Under the pieces are notes generated by a model that ran no database searches, had not been told where the DNA came from, and was given only the letters and a program-made list of their open reading frames with translations. Positions 20,981 through 29,032 of a stretch of 64,000 nt of DNA are shown here, piece by piece. The first letter of the stretch is position 1; each line of letters opens with the position of its first letter. The translations under genes were made by a program, and so were the position numbers. Origin of the DNA: Mycolicibacterium sp. BiH015 (GTDB lineage: Bacteria; Actinomycetota; Actinomycetes; Mycobacteriales; Mycobacteriaceae); the NCBI RefSeq assembly GCF_027706845.1, contig NZ_JAQGCZ010000004.1, positions 248,001-312,000 of the forward strand. The letters run 5' to 3'.

Positions 20981-21271
20981 TCAGAAGATGCCTGTGAAGT
21001 TCCCGGCCAGATCGGTGTCGGTCACCTCGTAGGAGTCACCGGTACCGCGGACCGCCGTGCCCATCTTCGCGATGTTGTCCGCGATGGTTTTGACCTGCGT
21101 ACCGACATGCGTGCCAACAAGTTTCGCGGCCCACTGCGTTGTCGATCCGGCAAGCCCGTCAGCCGCGGTGGAGACCTTGGTGCCGACATCTGCCTCGCGG
21201 ATCGCCACTGAGGTCGTCTCGACCTGTCCTGCAAATGCCCGCAGGATGTCCGGATTCACCATCAGTGTCAT
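20981..21271 (-). CDS. EspC-like type VII secretion substrate
   Basis: 96 residues resembling EspC / DUF2580 proteins: MVNPDILRAFAGQVETTSVAI at the N-terminus, a central Trp (QWAAKL) and a second helix VKTIADNIAKMGTAVRG. The tail contains Y81-E-V-T-D85, a match to the YxxxD/E secretion signal of type VII systems placed after the second helix. These small helical-hairpin proteins are exported by ESX machines. No ESX core or PE/PPE partner gene lies nearby. Convergent with the LON gene, five bases apart. An internal ATG three codons on is an alternative start. Confidence 0.8.
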   Translation of the reverse strand: MTLMVNPDILRAFAGQVETTSVAIREADVGTKVSTAADGLAGSTTQWAAKLVGTHVGTQVKTIADNIAKMGTAVRGTGDSYEVTDTDLAGNFTGIF

Positions 21272-21320
21272 GGAACTCGACGCTACCTCAGACTCCGGCG
21301 GCGCCCACGCACCGAATTTG

Positions 21321-22061
21321 TCAGAGTTTACGGCCGTCGAGGAACAAGCTGTCCTCGGTGGCCGGCGCGCGGTGATAACGGTTCATCAGCTCGTCGGCGG
21401 GGGTCGTGCTGACCTCCCAGTGGCGCTCGCACAGCCAGCACGAGACGTCGATCGGCATGTCCGAACCGATCTCGACGGCGATACGGCTGCCACGTGCACT
21501 GTAGAGCTCGACCTTCTCCAGTATTCGTGTCAGCGTCTCGGCGGGAAGCCCGGCGGGCAGCCCTTCCCCGGCCCAGGCAGTCGGCTCGGTGTGGTCGAAG
21601 CCAAGCGACGTCAGCGATTTCGGCCAGTGTTCGCGCGACTCGAACGGCACCGCGACGCGTCGCGCCGTCGGCGTCGCGCCGGATGCAACGAGCACCCGCT
21701 CCTTGAAGTCCAGCACCTGCGGTTCGTCGACCTCGTAGATGACGGTGTCGTTCAGCCACGGCAATCGCCAGGCCCGCGTGTCCAAGCCGGGGGCGAGGAT
21801 GACGACCTGCGAGACGCCCGCAGCGCTCGCCGTCAGGAAGAACTCGTCGAACCACTTGGTGCGCGCCGCCGCATACGAGTGGTCGTGTATCGAGGCGGGC
21901 GACTCGGCGGTGCCGACCGCGTCCAGAAGCAGTTGCGCGTACGGGTCGGTGAACAACGGGAAGCGCGACATCGTTTCCCTGGCGCGGGCCATGGTGACGC
22001 CGAGCGCCGTGCGCGTTACACCGGCATCGACCGCCGGGAGGTCACCGTCCATCACCGTCAT
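21321..22061 (-). CDS. SAM-dependent methyltransferase, leucine-carboxyl-methyltransferase-like
   Basis: About 246 residues of the mycobacterial family related to Rv0726c/Rv3399 (TIGR00027). Motif I appears as VVILAPGLDTRAWRLPW, motif II acidic strand as VIYEVDEPQVLDFK, and WFDEFF and RTKWF are typical. The substrate is unknown for nearly all members. Three ATGs are possible (22094, 22061, 22052); all overlap the 3' end of mnhG and none has a clear ribosome-binding site, so the start is uncertain. Probably read through from the Mrp operon. Confidence 0.82.
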   Translation of the reverse strand: MTVMDGDLPAVDAGVTRTALGVTMARARETMSRFPLFTDPYAQLLLDAVGTAESPASIHDHSYAAARTKWFDEFFLTASAAGVSQVVILAPGLDTRAWRLPWLNDTVIYEVDEPQVLDFKERVLVASGATPTARRVAVPFESREHWPKSLTSLGFDHTEPTAWAGEGLPAGLPAETLTRILEKVELYSARGSRIAVEIGSDMPIDVSCWLCERHWEVSTTPADELMNRYHRAPATEDSLFLDGRKL

Positions 22062-22410
22062 TGCGTCGGTGTTCCCGTTCGGCGCCCAAATCATGCATCT
22101 CGTCCCTGGTCACAAGGTCATCACGGATGTTCTGCTCCCGGTAGGCGAGCTGGCCGACCCGGTTGGCGATGACGGGCGCAGTGATGAGCGTGAACAGACC
22201 GGTGAGGATCAGCATGCCGACGTCGACGTTGCCTCTGAGCCGGACGGCGGCACCCGCGAGCACCAGTAGCAACCCCAGCACCTGAGGCTTGGTCGCGGCG
22301 TGCATTCGCGACATGGTGTCGGGGAATCGCACCACCCCGATCGCCGCGGTGAGTGCCAGTGCCGACCCGCTGAGAATCAGCACGGCAGCGACGGTGTCGG
22401 AGACGCTCAT
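22042..22410 (-). CDS. mnhG: Mrp Na+/H+ antiporter subunit G
   Basis: 122 residues, three TM helices (about 7-27, 40-60, 65-85) and a charged tail. The core VVRFPDTMSRMHAATKPQVLG is diagnostic of MnhG/PhaG. It is part of the hetero-oligomeric Mrp antiporter that expels Na+ (or Li+/K+) in exchange for protons. The start ATG overlaps the mnhF stop in ATGA. The charged tail is longer than in many relatives. Confidence 0.92.
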   Translation of the reverse strand: MSVSDTVAAVLILSGSALALTAAIGVVRFPDTMSRMHAATKPQVLGLLLVLAGAAVRLRGNVDVGMLILTGLFTLITAPVIANRVGQLAYREQNIRDDLVTRDEMHDLGAEREHRRNDGDGR

Positions 22411-22694
22411 CGCTCGGCCGTCCGATCGGCGGCGTCGGGGACGTCCGGGACGCGGAACCTGGCGACGCTCACCGATCCCACGAACGTGATCAGGGCGAGG
22501 GCCGTGAGGCTGTAGGTGACGGTCGTGTCGAGACTGAACGCCGCCCACGTTCCGATCGCGCACATCGTCACGGCGACCAAGGTGTCGAGCGCGACCAACC
22601 GGTCCAACGTGGTGGGGCCGAGCAACATCCGAAACATGGTGGTCAGAGCCGCCAGCGACAGCATCACAGCTGCCGCGATCCAGACGTAGGTCAT
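22407..22694 (-). CDS. mnhF: Mrp Na+/H+ antiporter subunit F
   Basis: 95 residues with three TM helices. The signature RMLLGPTTLDRLVALDTL is diagnostic of MnhF/PhaF. Its ATG is the last of three ATGA junctions generated by a 35-base tandem repeat at its 5' side. Translation is therefore probably initiated from the GGAGCGGAGG sequence inside the last repeat unit or by reinitiation. Confidence 0.92.
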   Translation of the reverse strand: MTYVWIAAAVMLSLAALTTMFRMLLGPTTLDRLVALDTLVAVTMCAIGTWAAFSLDTTVTYSLTALALITFVGSVSVARFRVPDVPDAADRTAER

Positions 22695-22790
22695 GCGCGA
22701 TCCGCCTCCGCTCCTCGCTGGGAAGTCATGCGCGATCCGCCTCCGCTCCTCGCTGGGAAGTCATGCGCGATCCGCCTTCGCTCCTTGGTT
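22691..22790 (-). repeat. MIRU-like 35-base tandem repeat at the mnhE-mnhF junction
   Basis: Two identical 35-base units (22691-22725 and 22726-22760) plus a diverged third copy of about 30 bases (22761-22790) that forms the 3' end of mnhE. On the minus strand each unit ends GGATCGCGCATGA, so each contains a stop/start ATGA. Between successive ATGAs lies a 12-codon mini-ORF, MTSQRGAEADRA, present twice. The original mnhE-mnhF ATGA overlap has been moved apart by 70 bases without breaking the chain of overlapping stops and starts. This is the organisation known from mycobacterial interspersed repetitive units. Confidence 0.85.
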
Positions 22791-23309
22791 GTCCGCCGAC
22801 GGTTTCCAGTCCTCGTCGCGTTCGAAAGACGCCACCAGAAGCTTCTGCAACGTCGCTATCTGGTTGTAGAAGCCGTGGACCACCCGATCGGAGCCGACGT
22901 TGAGCACGTGCACGTACAACATCCGCCGGGTCTGGTCGATCTCGATGACCATGGTGCCGGGTGTCAGATTGATGATGTTCGCGCCGAGGGCGAGCACCAA
23001 GTCGGACTTCACCGCCAGATGCACTCTCAGCACCGCCGTCAGCGGAGGCGGGCCGGGCTTGAGGGCCAGCGCGGCAACCTGAACCGAGGACACCAGCAGC
23101 CAGTACGTGACGGTCGCGACGAGCCTGGCTAGCGACAGCGGATGAAGCCTGCCTTCCACCGGGACGGGAGGCAGGGGCAACAGCAGTGTGATCACCAGCG
23201 CGACCGCCAGCCCGGACAGGATGTTGGCCGCAGAGACGGTGCCCCACAACAACACCCAGATCAGGATGAGCCAGCAGATCATCCACAGGCGCAGGGTTCT
23301 CGTCCTCAC
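22761..23309 (-). CDS. mnhE: Mrp Na+/H+ antiporter subunit E
   Basis: 182 residues from a GTG that overlaps the mnhD stop (GTGA). N-terminal TM helices are followed by a cytosolic domain with LGANIINLTPGTMVIEID and LYVHVLNV, typical of MnhE. The last dozen residues (GAKADRA) are encoded by the degenerate third copy of the downstream repeat, so the repeat unit apparently derives from this gene end. Confidence 0.9.
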   Translation of the reverse strand: MRTRTLRLWMICWLILIWVLLWGTVSAANILSGLAVALVITLLLPLPPVPVEGRLHPLSLARLVATVTYWLLVSSVQVAALALKPGPPPLTAVLRVHLAVKSDLVLALGANIINLTPGTMVIEIDQTRRMLYVHVLNVGSDRVVHGFYNQIATLQKLLVASFERDEDWKPSADNQGAKADRA

Positions 23310-24913
23310 GGCAGATCTCCCAGGACCGCGCTGATGTACTGCCCGCGGTCGAGAACCTCGTCGGCGGCGCGACTGCTGTAGGCGAAGATCGGCCCTGCCA
23401 TCACCGTCAGCATCAGACCGACCGCGATCAGCGCACCGGTCGGCGCCAGCATCCCGACCGGCATCCGCCCGACGTCTCCGCGGTCGACCAACTCGATGTC
23501 CTCGGTGTCGGCCAGCAGCGCCGACGGCGCGGCCGCCGAAAGATGGCCCTCGGGCGCGTCCTCCCGCGACCTCCAGAACGCCTTCGTCCATACCCGCGCC
23601 ACCACGTACAGCGTCAGCAGGCTCGTGACCACGCTGCCCGCCACCAGAACCCAGGCCAGTGACGACCCGGCCTGCGCGCCGGCCTCGAGCAGCGCCACCT
23701 TGCCGATGAAACCCGAGAACGGCGGTATACCACCAAGATTGAGCGCCGGCACGACGAAGACGAAGGCCAGGACCGGACTGGCGGCGGCGAGCCCGCCGAG
23801 ACGCTGCAGCGTCGATGCGCCGGCCTGCCGCTCGATCAGACCGACCACCAGGAACAGCGTGGTCTGCACCAAAATGTGGTGCGCCACATAGTAGATGGCT
23901 CCCGCCATGCCGAGATCGTTGGACAGCGCGATGCCGAATACCATGTAGCCGATGTGGCTGACGAGCGTGAATGACAGCAGCCGCTTGATGTCGCTCTGCG
24001 CGATCGCGCCGAAGATGCCGACGACCATCGTCAAAAGCCCGGCCACGAGCAGCACGCCGTCCATCCCGCCGCCGGGGAACAGCAGCGAGTGCGCGCGGAT
24101 GATCGCGTACACACCGACTTTGGTGAGCAGGCCCGCGAAGACGGCGGTGACGGGTGCGGGCGCGGTCGGGTAGGAGTCCGGCAGCCAGGTCGACAGCGGG
24201 AAGACGGCGGCCTTGATGCCGAACGCGACGAGCAGCACCGCGAACAACGCCATCCGGGTGCCCTCCGCGACACCCTCCAGACGCACGGACAGCTCCGCGA
24301 AATTCAATGTGCCGGTGGTGGCGTAGACCAGCGCAATACCGAACAGGAAGATCAGCGACGAGACCATCGACACCATCACATAGGAGATGCCCGCCCGCAC
24401 CCGCTCCTTGCTTGCGCCGATCGTCAGCAGCACGAAACTCGCGCTCAACAGCACCTCGAAACCGACGAAGAGGTTGAACAGGTCGCCGGCCGAGAAGGCC
24501 ATGAAGACGCCCGCCGCCAGCACCAGATACGTCGGGAGGAAGATCGAAACAGGCTGTCGCTCATCGCCATCGCGAATACCCTGCCCGATGGCGTAGAAGA
24601 CCACCGCCAGCAGCACGATGGACGAGACCACGAGCATCAGGGCCGACAGTCGGTCGATCACGAGGGTGATGCCCAGCGGGCCCATACCCGGTTCCGTCGG
24701 ACCCCATCCGCCGACCTGCAGCACGATGGTGCCGTCGCGGTCGGCGAGATGGACCAGCATCGCCGACACGACGAGCACGATGGTCAACGCGAGCACGGTG
24801 AGGGCGCGCTGCAGCCGAGGCCTACGTCCGGCGAACAGTGTCATCGCCGCGGCGATCATCGGCACCAATACCGGGAGGGGTGCCAGCACAGAAGCGAGGT
24901 GGCTGCCGATCAT
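23306..24913 (-). CDS. mnhD: Mrp Na+/H+ antiporter subunit D
   Basis: 535 residues, about 14 TM helices, homologous to the proton-pumping NuoM/NuoN subunits of complex I. The proton_antipo_M domain shows FVGFEVLLSASFVLL, a Lys in FGIKAAVFPLSTWLPDSYP, PAPVTAVFAGLLTKVGVYAI, and LVSHIGYMVFG. It probably provides one proton path of the antiporter. ATGA overlap with mnhC and GTGA overlap with mnhE. Confidence 0.93.
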   Translation of the reverse strand: MIGSHLASVLAPLPVLVPMIAAAMTLFAGRRPRLQRALTVLALTIVLVVSAMLVHLADRDGTIVLQVGGWGPTEPGMGPLGITLVIDRLSALMLVVSSIVLLAVVFYAIGQGIRDGDERQPVSIFLPTYLVLAAGVFMAFSAGDLFNLFVGFEVLLSASFVLLTIGASKERVRAGISYVMVSMVSSLIFLFGIALVYATTGTLNFAELSVRLEGVAEGTRMALFAVLLVAFGIKAAVFPLSTWLPDSYPTAPAPVTAVFAGLLTKVGVYAIIRAHSLLFPGGGMDGVLLVAGLLTMVVGIFGAIAQSDIKRLLSFTLVSHIGYMVFGIALSNDLGMAGAIYYVAHHILVQTTLFLVVGLIERQAGASTLQRLGGLAAASPVLAFVFVVPALNLGGIPPFSGFIGKVALLEAGAQAGSSLAWVLVAGSVVTSLLTLYVVARVWTKAFWRSREDAPEGHLSAAAPSALLADTEDIELVDRGDVGRMPVGMLAPTGALIAVGLMLTVMAGPIFAYSSRAADEVLDRGQYISAVLGDLP

Positions 24914-25380
24914 CGTGAACCCTGATGGCCCGGCAGCGCGTCCAGTTCGTCGGGAAGATCGGTGTCGATGGCGGGGTCGGGTTCGAGTCGGCCCTCGATC
25001 TCCTCGCCGACCTCGGTGCCCGTCATCTGCGAGACCCTCGCGTCCTCGGGATCGTTGGTGACCTCCTCCTTGGTGTTCAGCCGATAGGAGCGGTAGGTCA
25101 GCGCCAGCACGAAGGCCGCCACCCCCATCGTGATGACGATGGCGGTGAGAATCAGACCCTGCGCCAAGGGATCTGCCGTCGTCGTCTGGTCACCGCTCGT
25201 CCTTCCGTACACCGGCGGGTTGCCGGTGGGACCGCCGGCAGCCAGGAGGAGGAGGTTGATCGCGTTGCTGATCAGCAACAGCCCCAACAACATTCGGGTC
25301 AGATGCCGTTCGAGCAGCAGATAGACCCCGGCGCTGGTCAGGCCGCCGATCATGACGAGCCCCACAACGTATGCCGTCAC
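24910..25380 (-). CDS. mnhC: Mrp Na+/H+ antiporter subunit C
   Basis: 156 residues, NuoK-like, three TM helices: GLTSAGVYLLLERHLTRMLLGLLLISNAINLLLLAAGG and LAQGLILTAIVITMGVAAFVLAL. The acidic C-terminal tail of about 45 residues is long for the family. Starts with GTG overlapping the mnhA stop. Confidence 0.93.
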   Translation of the reverse strand: MTAYVVGLVMIGGLTSAGVYLLLERHLTRMLLGLLLISNAINLLLLAAGGPTGNPPVYGRTSGDQTTTADPLAQGLILTAIVITMGVAAFVLALTYRSYRLNTKEEVTNDPEDARVSQMTGTEVGEEIEGRLEPDPAIDTDLPDELDALPGHQGSR

Positions 25381-28247
25381 TTCGTCACCTCCTCGTCGAT
25401 GCGTGCTCCCAGGCTGCGCAGCACGTCGAGCACCAGCCCCACCACGATCAGGTACACCCCCAGGTCGAAGATGAGCGCGGTGACGAACTTGACCGTCCCC
25501 AGCACGGGCACGTCGACCTGGATCAGTGCCGACGACAATGCGGGTGCACCGACCAACAGCGAGGCGAACGCGGTGCCTGCGGCCAATGTCAGTCCCGCAC
25601 CGAGGATCTTGCCCGCGTCGAGCGGCAGCGTCTCACCCAGCTCGTAGCGTCCACCGGCCAGATAGCGCAAAACCAGTGCCAGCCCTGCCATCAGCCCGCC
25701 GGCGAAACCGCCGCCGGGCACATTGTGACCGGCGAAGAAGAAGTACGCCGACAACACCATCATGACGGGGAAGATGAGCCGGGTTGCGACCTCCAGTACC
25801 AGGGACCGGTGCCGCGGGTCTCGCAGCTCGCTGCCGCGCAGCCACGTGATGTCGCCGACGGCGGGGCTGTTCCGCGCGCCGGGGCCGAGCCTGCCGATAT
25901 CCGGCTGGCCGGCGTCGGACACCCGAGGCGCGGCACCGAAACGTCTGTGCCGGAACACCATCGACGCGACGCCGGTGGCCGCCACGAGGAGGACACATAT
26001 CTCGCCCATCGTGTCCCAGGCGCGGATGTCGACGAGCAACACGTTGACGGCGTTGGCCCCATGCCCGCGTTCGTACGCGGCGGCCGGGATGAGGTCGGCC
26101 AGCGGCCTGTCGCTGCGGGCGGCCATCGCGAACGCCGCAAGGGTGGTGACCGTCGCACCGACCGCGAGCGCAAGCAATGCGCGCGGCACACGGAAACGCT
26201 TGATGTCGGTGCCGCTGGTCTCAGCGGGAAGCACCCGCAGGACGAGCACGAACATCACCAAAGTCAGTGTCTCGACCAGAAACTGCGTCAGCGCCAGGTC
26301 AGGCGCTCCGTGCAGGGCGAAGATCACCCCGCAGCCGTAGCCCGTCACCCCGACCATCAGCACCGCGGCCAGCCGATTGCGCATGACGGTCGCGGCCAGC
26401 GCGGCCGCCAGCATCAAGACACCCACCACCACCTGAGGTGCCGAGTTCCACAGCTCGAACTCTGGACGGTCGCGCGCGCCCAGTGTCAGCACGGCGATCG
26501 GCAAGAGCACCAACGTCGACAGGATGACCGCCTGGGTCGCCGGAATCGAGCCGCGCTGTGTGACGGCAGTCAGACGCACCGACAACACGTCGGCGCCGCG
26601 CAGCACCGCGTCGTAGATGCGGTCGGCATTGCCCAGCGGAACGAAATCCGCGCGGGCGCGCCGCAGGCGCTTGCGTCCGAAATACACCGCGACACCGGTG
26701 ATCAGCACCGCCATCGACAGCAGCAGCGGCAGATTCACGCCGTGCCACAGCGCCAGATAGTAGTGGCCGTCGTAGCCGCTGGGGTCCGGCACGGTGTCGC
26801 TGTAGTCGGACAGGACCCGGTCGAGCGGTTTGGGCCACAGGCCGAACACCAATCCCGCGGCGGCGAGGACCGCCGGCGGAACGAGGAATGCTGGCTCCGG
26901 TCGGTGCATCTCCTCGACACGGGTGCTTGGGCGAGGCAGACCCTTGCGGGCGAACGCGCCAAATGCGAAGCGCAGGGTGTACACGGTCGTGAGCACCGAT
27001 CCCAGCACGATGCCCGCCAGCACGAACGGTGCGGTCGCACCCAGATACGGGCTGTGCAGCACCGTCTCGAAGTCTGCCTCCTTGGCGACGAAACCGAAGA
27101 ACGGCGGCAGTGCGGCCATGCTCGCCGCGGCACCGCAGCCGACCACGAGGAGGGCCTTGCTGCGGTCCCCGAGCCAGGCAAGCCTGCGGATGTCGCGGGT
27201 GCCGGTGGCGTGGTCGATGATGCCCACGACCATGAACAGCGCGGCCTTGAACATGGCATGGGCACACAGCATGGCGAGCCCGGCCAGCATCATCTCGCTG
27301 CCACCCGAGCCGACCATGACGGTGATGAGGCCCAGTTGGCTCACGGTGCCGAAAGCCAGGATGAGTTTGAGATCGTATTCGCGGATGGCTCGCCAGCCCG
27401 CCAACAACATCGTCAGCAGACCGAGCGTGATGACGGTCGGGCGCCACGCCGGCCCATCGGCGAAACCGGGCGTCATGCGGGCGATCAGGTACACCCCGGC
27501 CTTCACCATCGCGGCGGCGTGCAGGTACGCGCTGACGGGAGTGGGCGCGGCCATCGCGCCGGGCAGCCAGAAGTGCAACGGCACGATCGCCGACTTCGAC
27601 AACGCGCCGATCAGGATCAACACCACAGCCACCGATGCGGCGAGGCCGGTCGGAGGACCGGCGATCAACTCCGACAGCAGGAAGGTGCCCGCGATGTTGC
27701 CCATCACGATGATGCCCACGAGCATCGCGAGCCCGCCGAACGTCGTCACCAACAGTGCCTGCGTGGCGGATCTGCGGCTGGTCGCGCGTTCGGCGTAGTG
27801 CCCGACCAGAAGGAACGACAGGACCGTCGTGATCTCCCAGAACACGTAGAGCACCAGCATGTTGTCGCTGGTGACCAGGCCGAACATCGCGCCGGAGAAC
27901 GCGACGAGCTCGGCCGCGAAGCTCGGCAGCCTCTTCTCGGTGTGCCCGTCGTGATGGTGGAAGTAGTCGGCGCAATAGAAGAGCACGAGGCCACCGATGG
28001 CCAGGACGAGCACGCTCATGATTGCGGCCAGCGAGTCGAAGCGCAGCGTGATGTCCATCGACAAACCGGGGACCCACGGCACGTCGACGGTGTGAGCCCG
28101 GCCTTTCGCCGGCCAGTTGAGCACCACCCAGATCAGCGAGCCGAGAGGAACCAGCGCCAGCGGATAGAAGGCCATCCGGCCCCACCGGTACACGAGCAAA
28201 GGTGCCAGCATGGCGGCGGCTGCATGGGCAGCGAGGATGGCGAGCAT
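25377..28247 (-). CDS. mnhA: Mrp Na+/H+ antiporter subunit A, fused to subunit B
   Basis: 956 residues, large enough to contain MnhA and the MnhB domain. The N-terminal part is NuoL-like: VFWEITTVLSFLLVGHY, SAIVPLHFWLPGAMAAPTPV, HAAAMVKAGVYL. The middle has the MnhA-specific DUF4040 region (GYGCGVIFALHGAPDLALTQFLVETLTLV). The last 170 residues are MnhB-like (MMVLSAYFFFAGHNVPGGGFAGGLMAGLALVLRYLAGG). No separate mnhB exists, so the complex has six polypeptides instead of seven. First gene of the operon, 58 bases after trkA. Confidence 0.93.
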   Translation of the reverse strand: MLAILAAHAAAAMLAPLLVYRWGRMAFYPLALVPLGSLIWVVLNWPAKGRAHTVDVPWVPGLSMDITLRFDSLAAIMSVLVLAIGGLVLFYCADYFHHHDGHTEKRLPSFAAELVAFSGAMFGLVTSDNMLVLYVFWEITTVLSFLLVGHYAERATSRRSATQALLVTTFGGLAMLVGIIVMGNIAGTFLLSELIAGPPTGLAASVAVVLILIGALSKSAIVPLHFWLPGAMAAPTPVSAYLHAAAMVKAGVYLIARMTPGFADGPAWRPTVITLGLLTMLLAGWRAIREYDLKLILAFGTVSQLGLITVMVGSGGSEMMLAGLAMLCAHAMFKAALFMVVGIIDHATGTRDIRRLAWLGDRSKALLVVGCGAAASMAALPPFFGFVAKEADFETVLHSPYLGATAPFVLAGIVLGSVLTTVYTLRFAFGAFARKGLPRPSTRVEEMHRPEPAFLVPPAVLAAAGLVFGLWPKPLDRVLSDYSDTVPDPSGYDGHYYLALWHGVNLPLLLSMAVLITGVAVYFGRKRLRRARADFVPLGNADRIYDAVLRGADVLSVRLTAVTQRGSIPATQAVILSTLVLLPIAVLTLGARDRPEFELWNSAPQVVVGVLMLAAALAATVMRNRLAAVLMVGVTGYGCGVIFALHGAPDLALTQFLVETLTLVMFVLVLRVLPAETSGTDIKRFRVPRALLALAVGATVTTLAAFAMAARSDRPLADLIPAAAYERGHGANAVNVLLVDIRAWDTMGEICVLLVAATGVASMVFRHRRFGAAPRVSDAGQPDIGRLGPGARNSPAVGDITWLRGSELRDPRHRSLVLEVATRLIFPVMMVLSAYFFFAGHNVPGGGFAGGLMAGLALVLRYLAGGRYELGETLPLDAGKILGAGLTLAAGTAFASLLVGAPALSSALIQVDVPVLGTVKFVTALIFDLGVYLIVVGLVLDVLRSLGARIDEEVTK

Positions 28248-28299
28248 GGCGAGGGTAAAGACTCCGTCTCGTCGTGGGCGGCAGTCAGCCGTACTGACT

Positions 28300-28314
28300 C
28301 TGGAGTCACTCCAG
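28300..28314. promoter_or_regulatory. Perfect 7-1-7 palindrome between trkA and mnhA
   Basis: CTGGAGTCACTCCAG, overlapping the last codons and stop of the TrkA gene and 53 bases upstream of the mnhA start. It could be an operator for the Mrp operon or a short transcript hairpin; no T-tract follows on the minus strand, so a classical terminator is unlikely. Confidence 0.4.
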
Positions 28315-29001
28315 TCTACGGGTGCCCGTTACCAGTTCTCTGATGCGCTCTTCGACGCCGGACGCCGATACGAACAGCAGCTCGTCTCCGGCGTGCAGGA
28401 CGTCCTCCGGACCGGGGACTATCAGGTGCCTGCCGCGCAGCAGAGTGACGAGCGCGCTGTCGTCGGGCATCGCGAGGTCGCGCACCCGCTGCGCAACGAG
28501 GGGACTGTCGTCGGGGAGCGTGAACTTCGCGACATTGGTCGCGCTCTGTCCGAGGTCGCCCCGGTGGTCCCTGCCCAGGGCCATCAGCCGGATGAGATGA
28601 CCGACGTCGATCGCGCCCTCGACCGCGGCGACGAGAGCCAAGGGGGTCGACACCGCGACGTCGATGCCCCATGCCTCGGTGAACAGCCATTCATTGCGGG
28701 CGTCGTTGATGCGGGCGACGACGCGGTCGATGCCGAACTCCGACTTGGCCAGCAGTGCCATCGCGAGATTGGCCTTGTCGTCACCGGTGGCGGCGATGGC
28801 GACGTCGCAGATCTGCATCTCGGCTTCCTCAAGGGATGACACCTCGCACGCGTCGGCCCACAGCCATTCGGCGAGCGGTACGGTGGCGGGCTCGTAGCGG
28901 TGGAACTCCTTCTCGATCAGAAGGACCTTGTGGCCGTAGTCGACGAGCTCCTGCGCGACGGAACGACCGACCGCACCGGCGCCTGCGATCGCGACACGCA
29001 T
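28306..29001 (-). CDS. TrkA-type K+ channel/transport NAD-binding regulator
   Basis: 231 residues: an RCK-N Rossmann domain (MRVAIAGAGAVGRSVAQELV, acidic strand VLLIEKE) and an RCK-C domain (PLVAQRVRDLAMPDDSALVTLLRG... LHAGDELLFV). Such proteins gate K+ uptake systems by binding NAD(H) or nucleotides. The start at 29001 is preceded by the ribosome-binding site GGGAAGGGGGG; a GTG at 29028 is less likely. Divergent from the K+/H+ antiporter (31 bases) and upstream of the Mrp operon on the same strand. Confidence 0.88.
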   Translation of the reverse strand: MRVAIAGAGAVGRSVAQELVDYGHKVLLIEKEFHRYEPATVPLAEWLWADACEVSSLEEAEMQICDVAIAATGDDKANLAMALLAKSEFGIDRVVARINDARNEWLFTEAWGIDVAVSTPLALVAAVEGAIDVGHLIRLMALGRDHRGDLGQSATNVAKFTLPDDSPLVAQRVRDLAMPDDSALVTLLRGRHLIVPGPEDVLHAGDELLFVSASGVEERIRELVTGTRRLE

Positions 29002-29032
29002 CGGGCCCCCCTTCCCTGCTTTACTCACTCCC

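Noticed and set aside
25371..28343. Long open frame on the plus strand (about 990 codons) opposite mnhA
   Set aside because: Arg/His/Gln-rich low-complexity translation with no domain; it mirrors the mnhA codon pattern in high-GC DNA.
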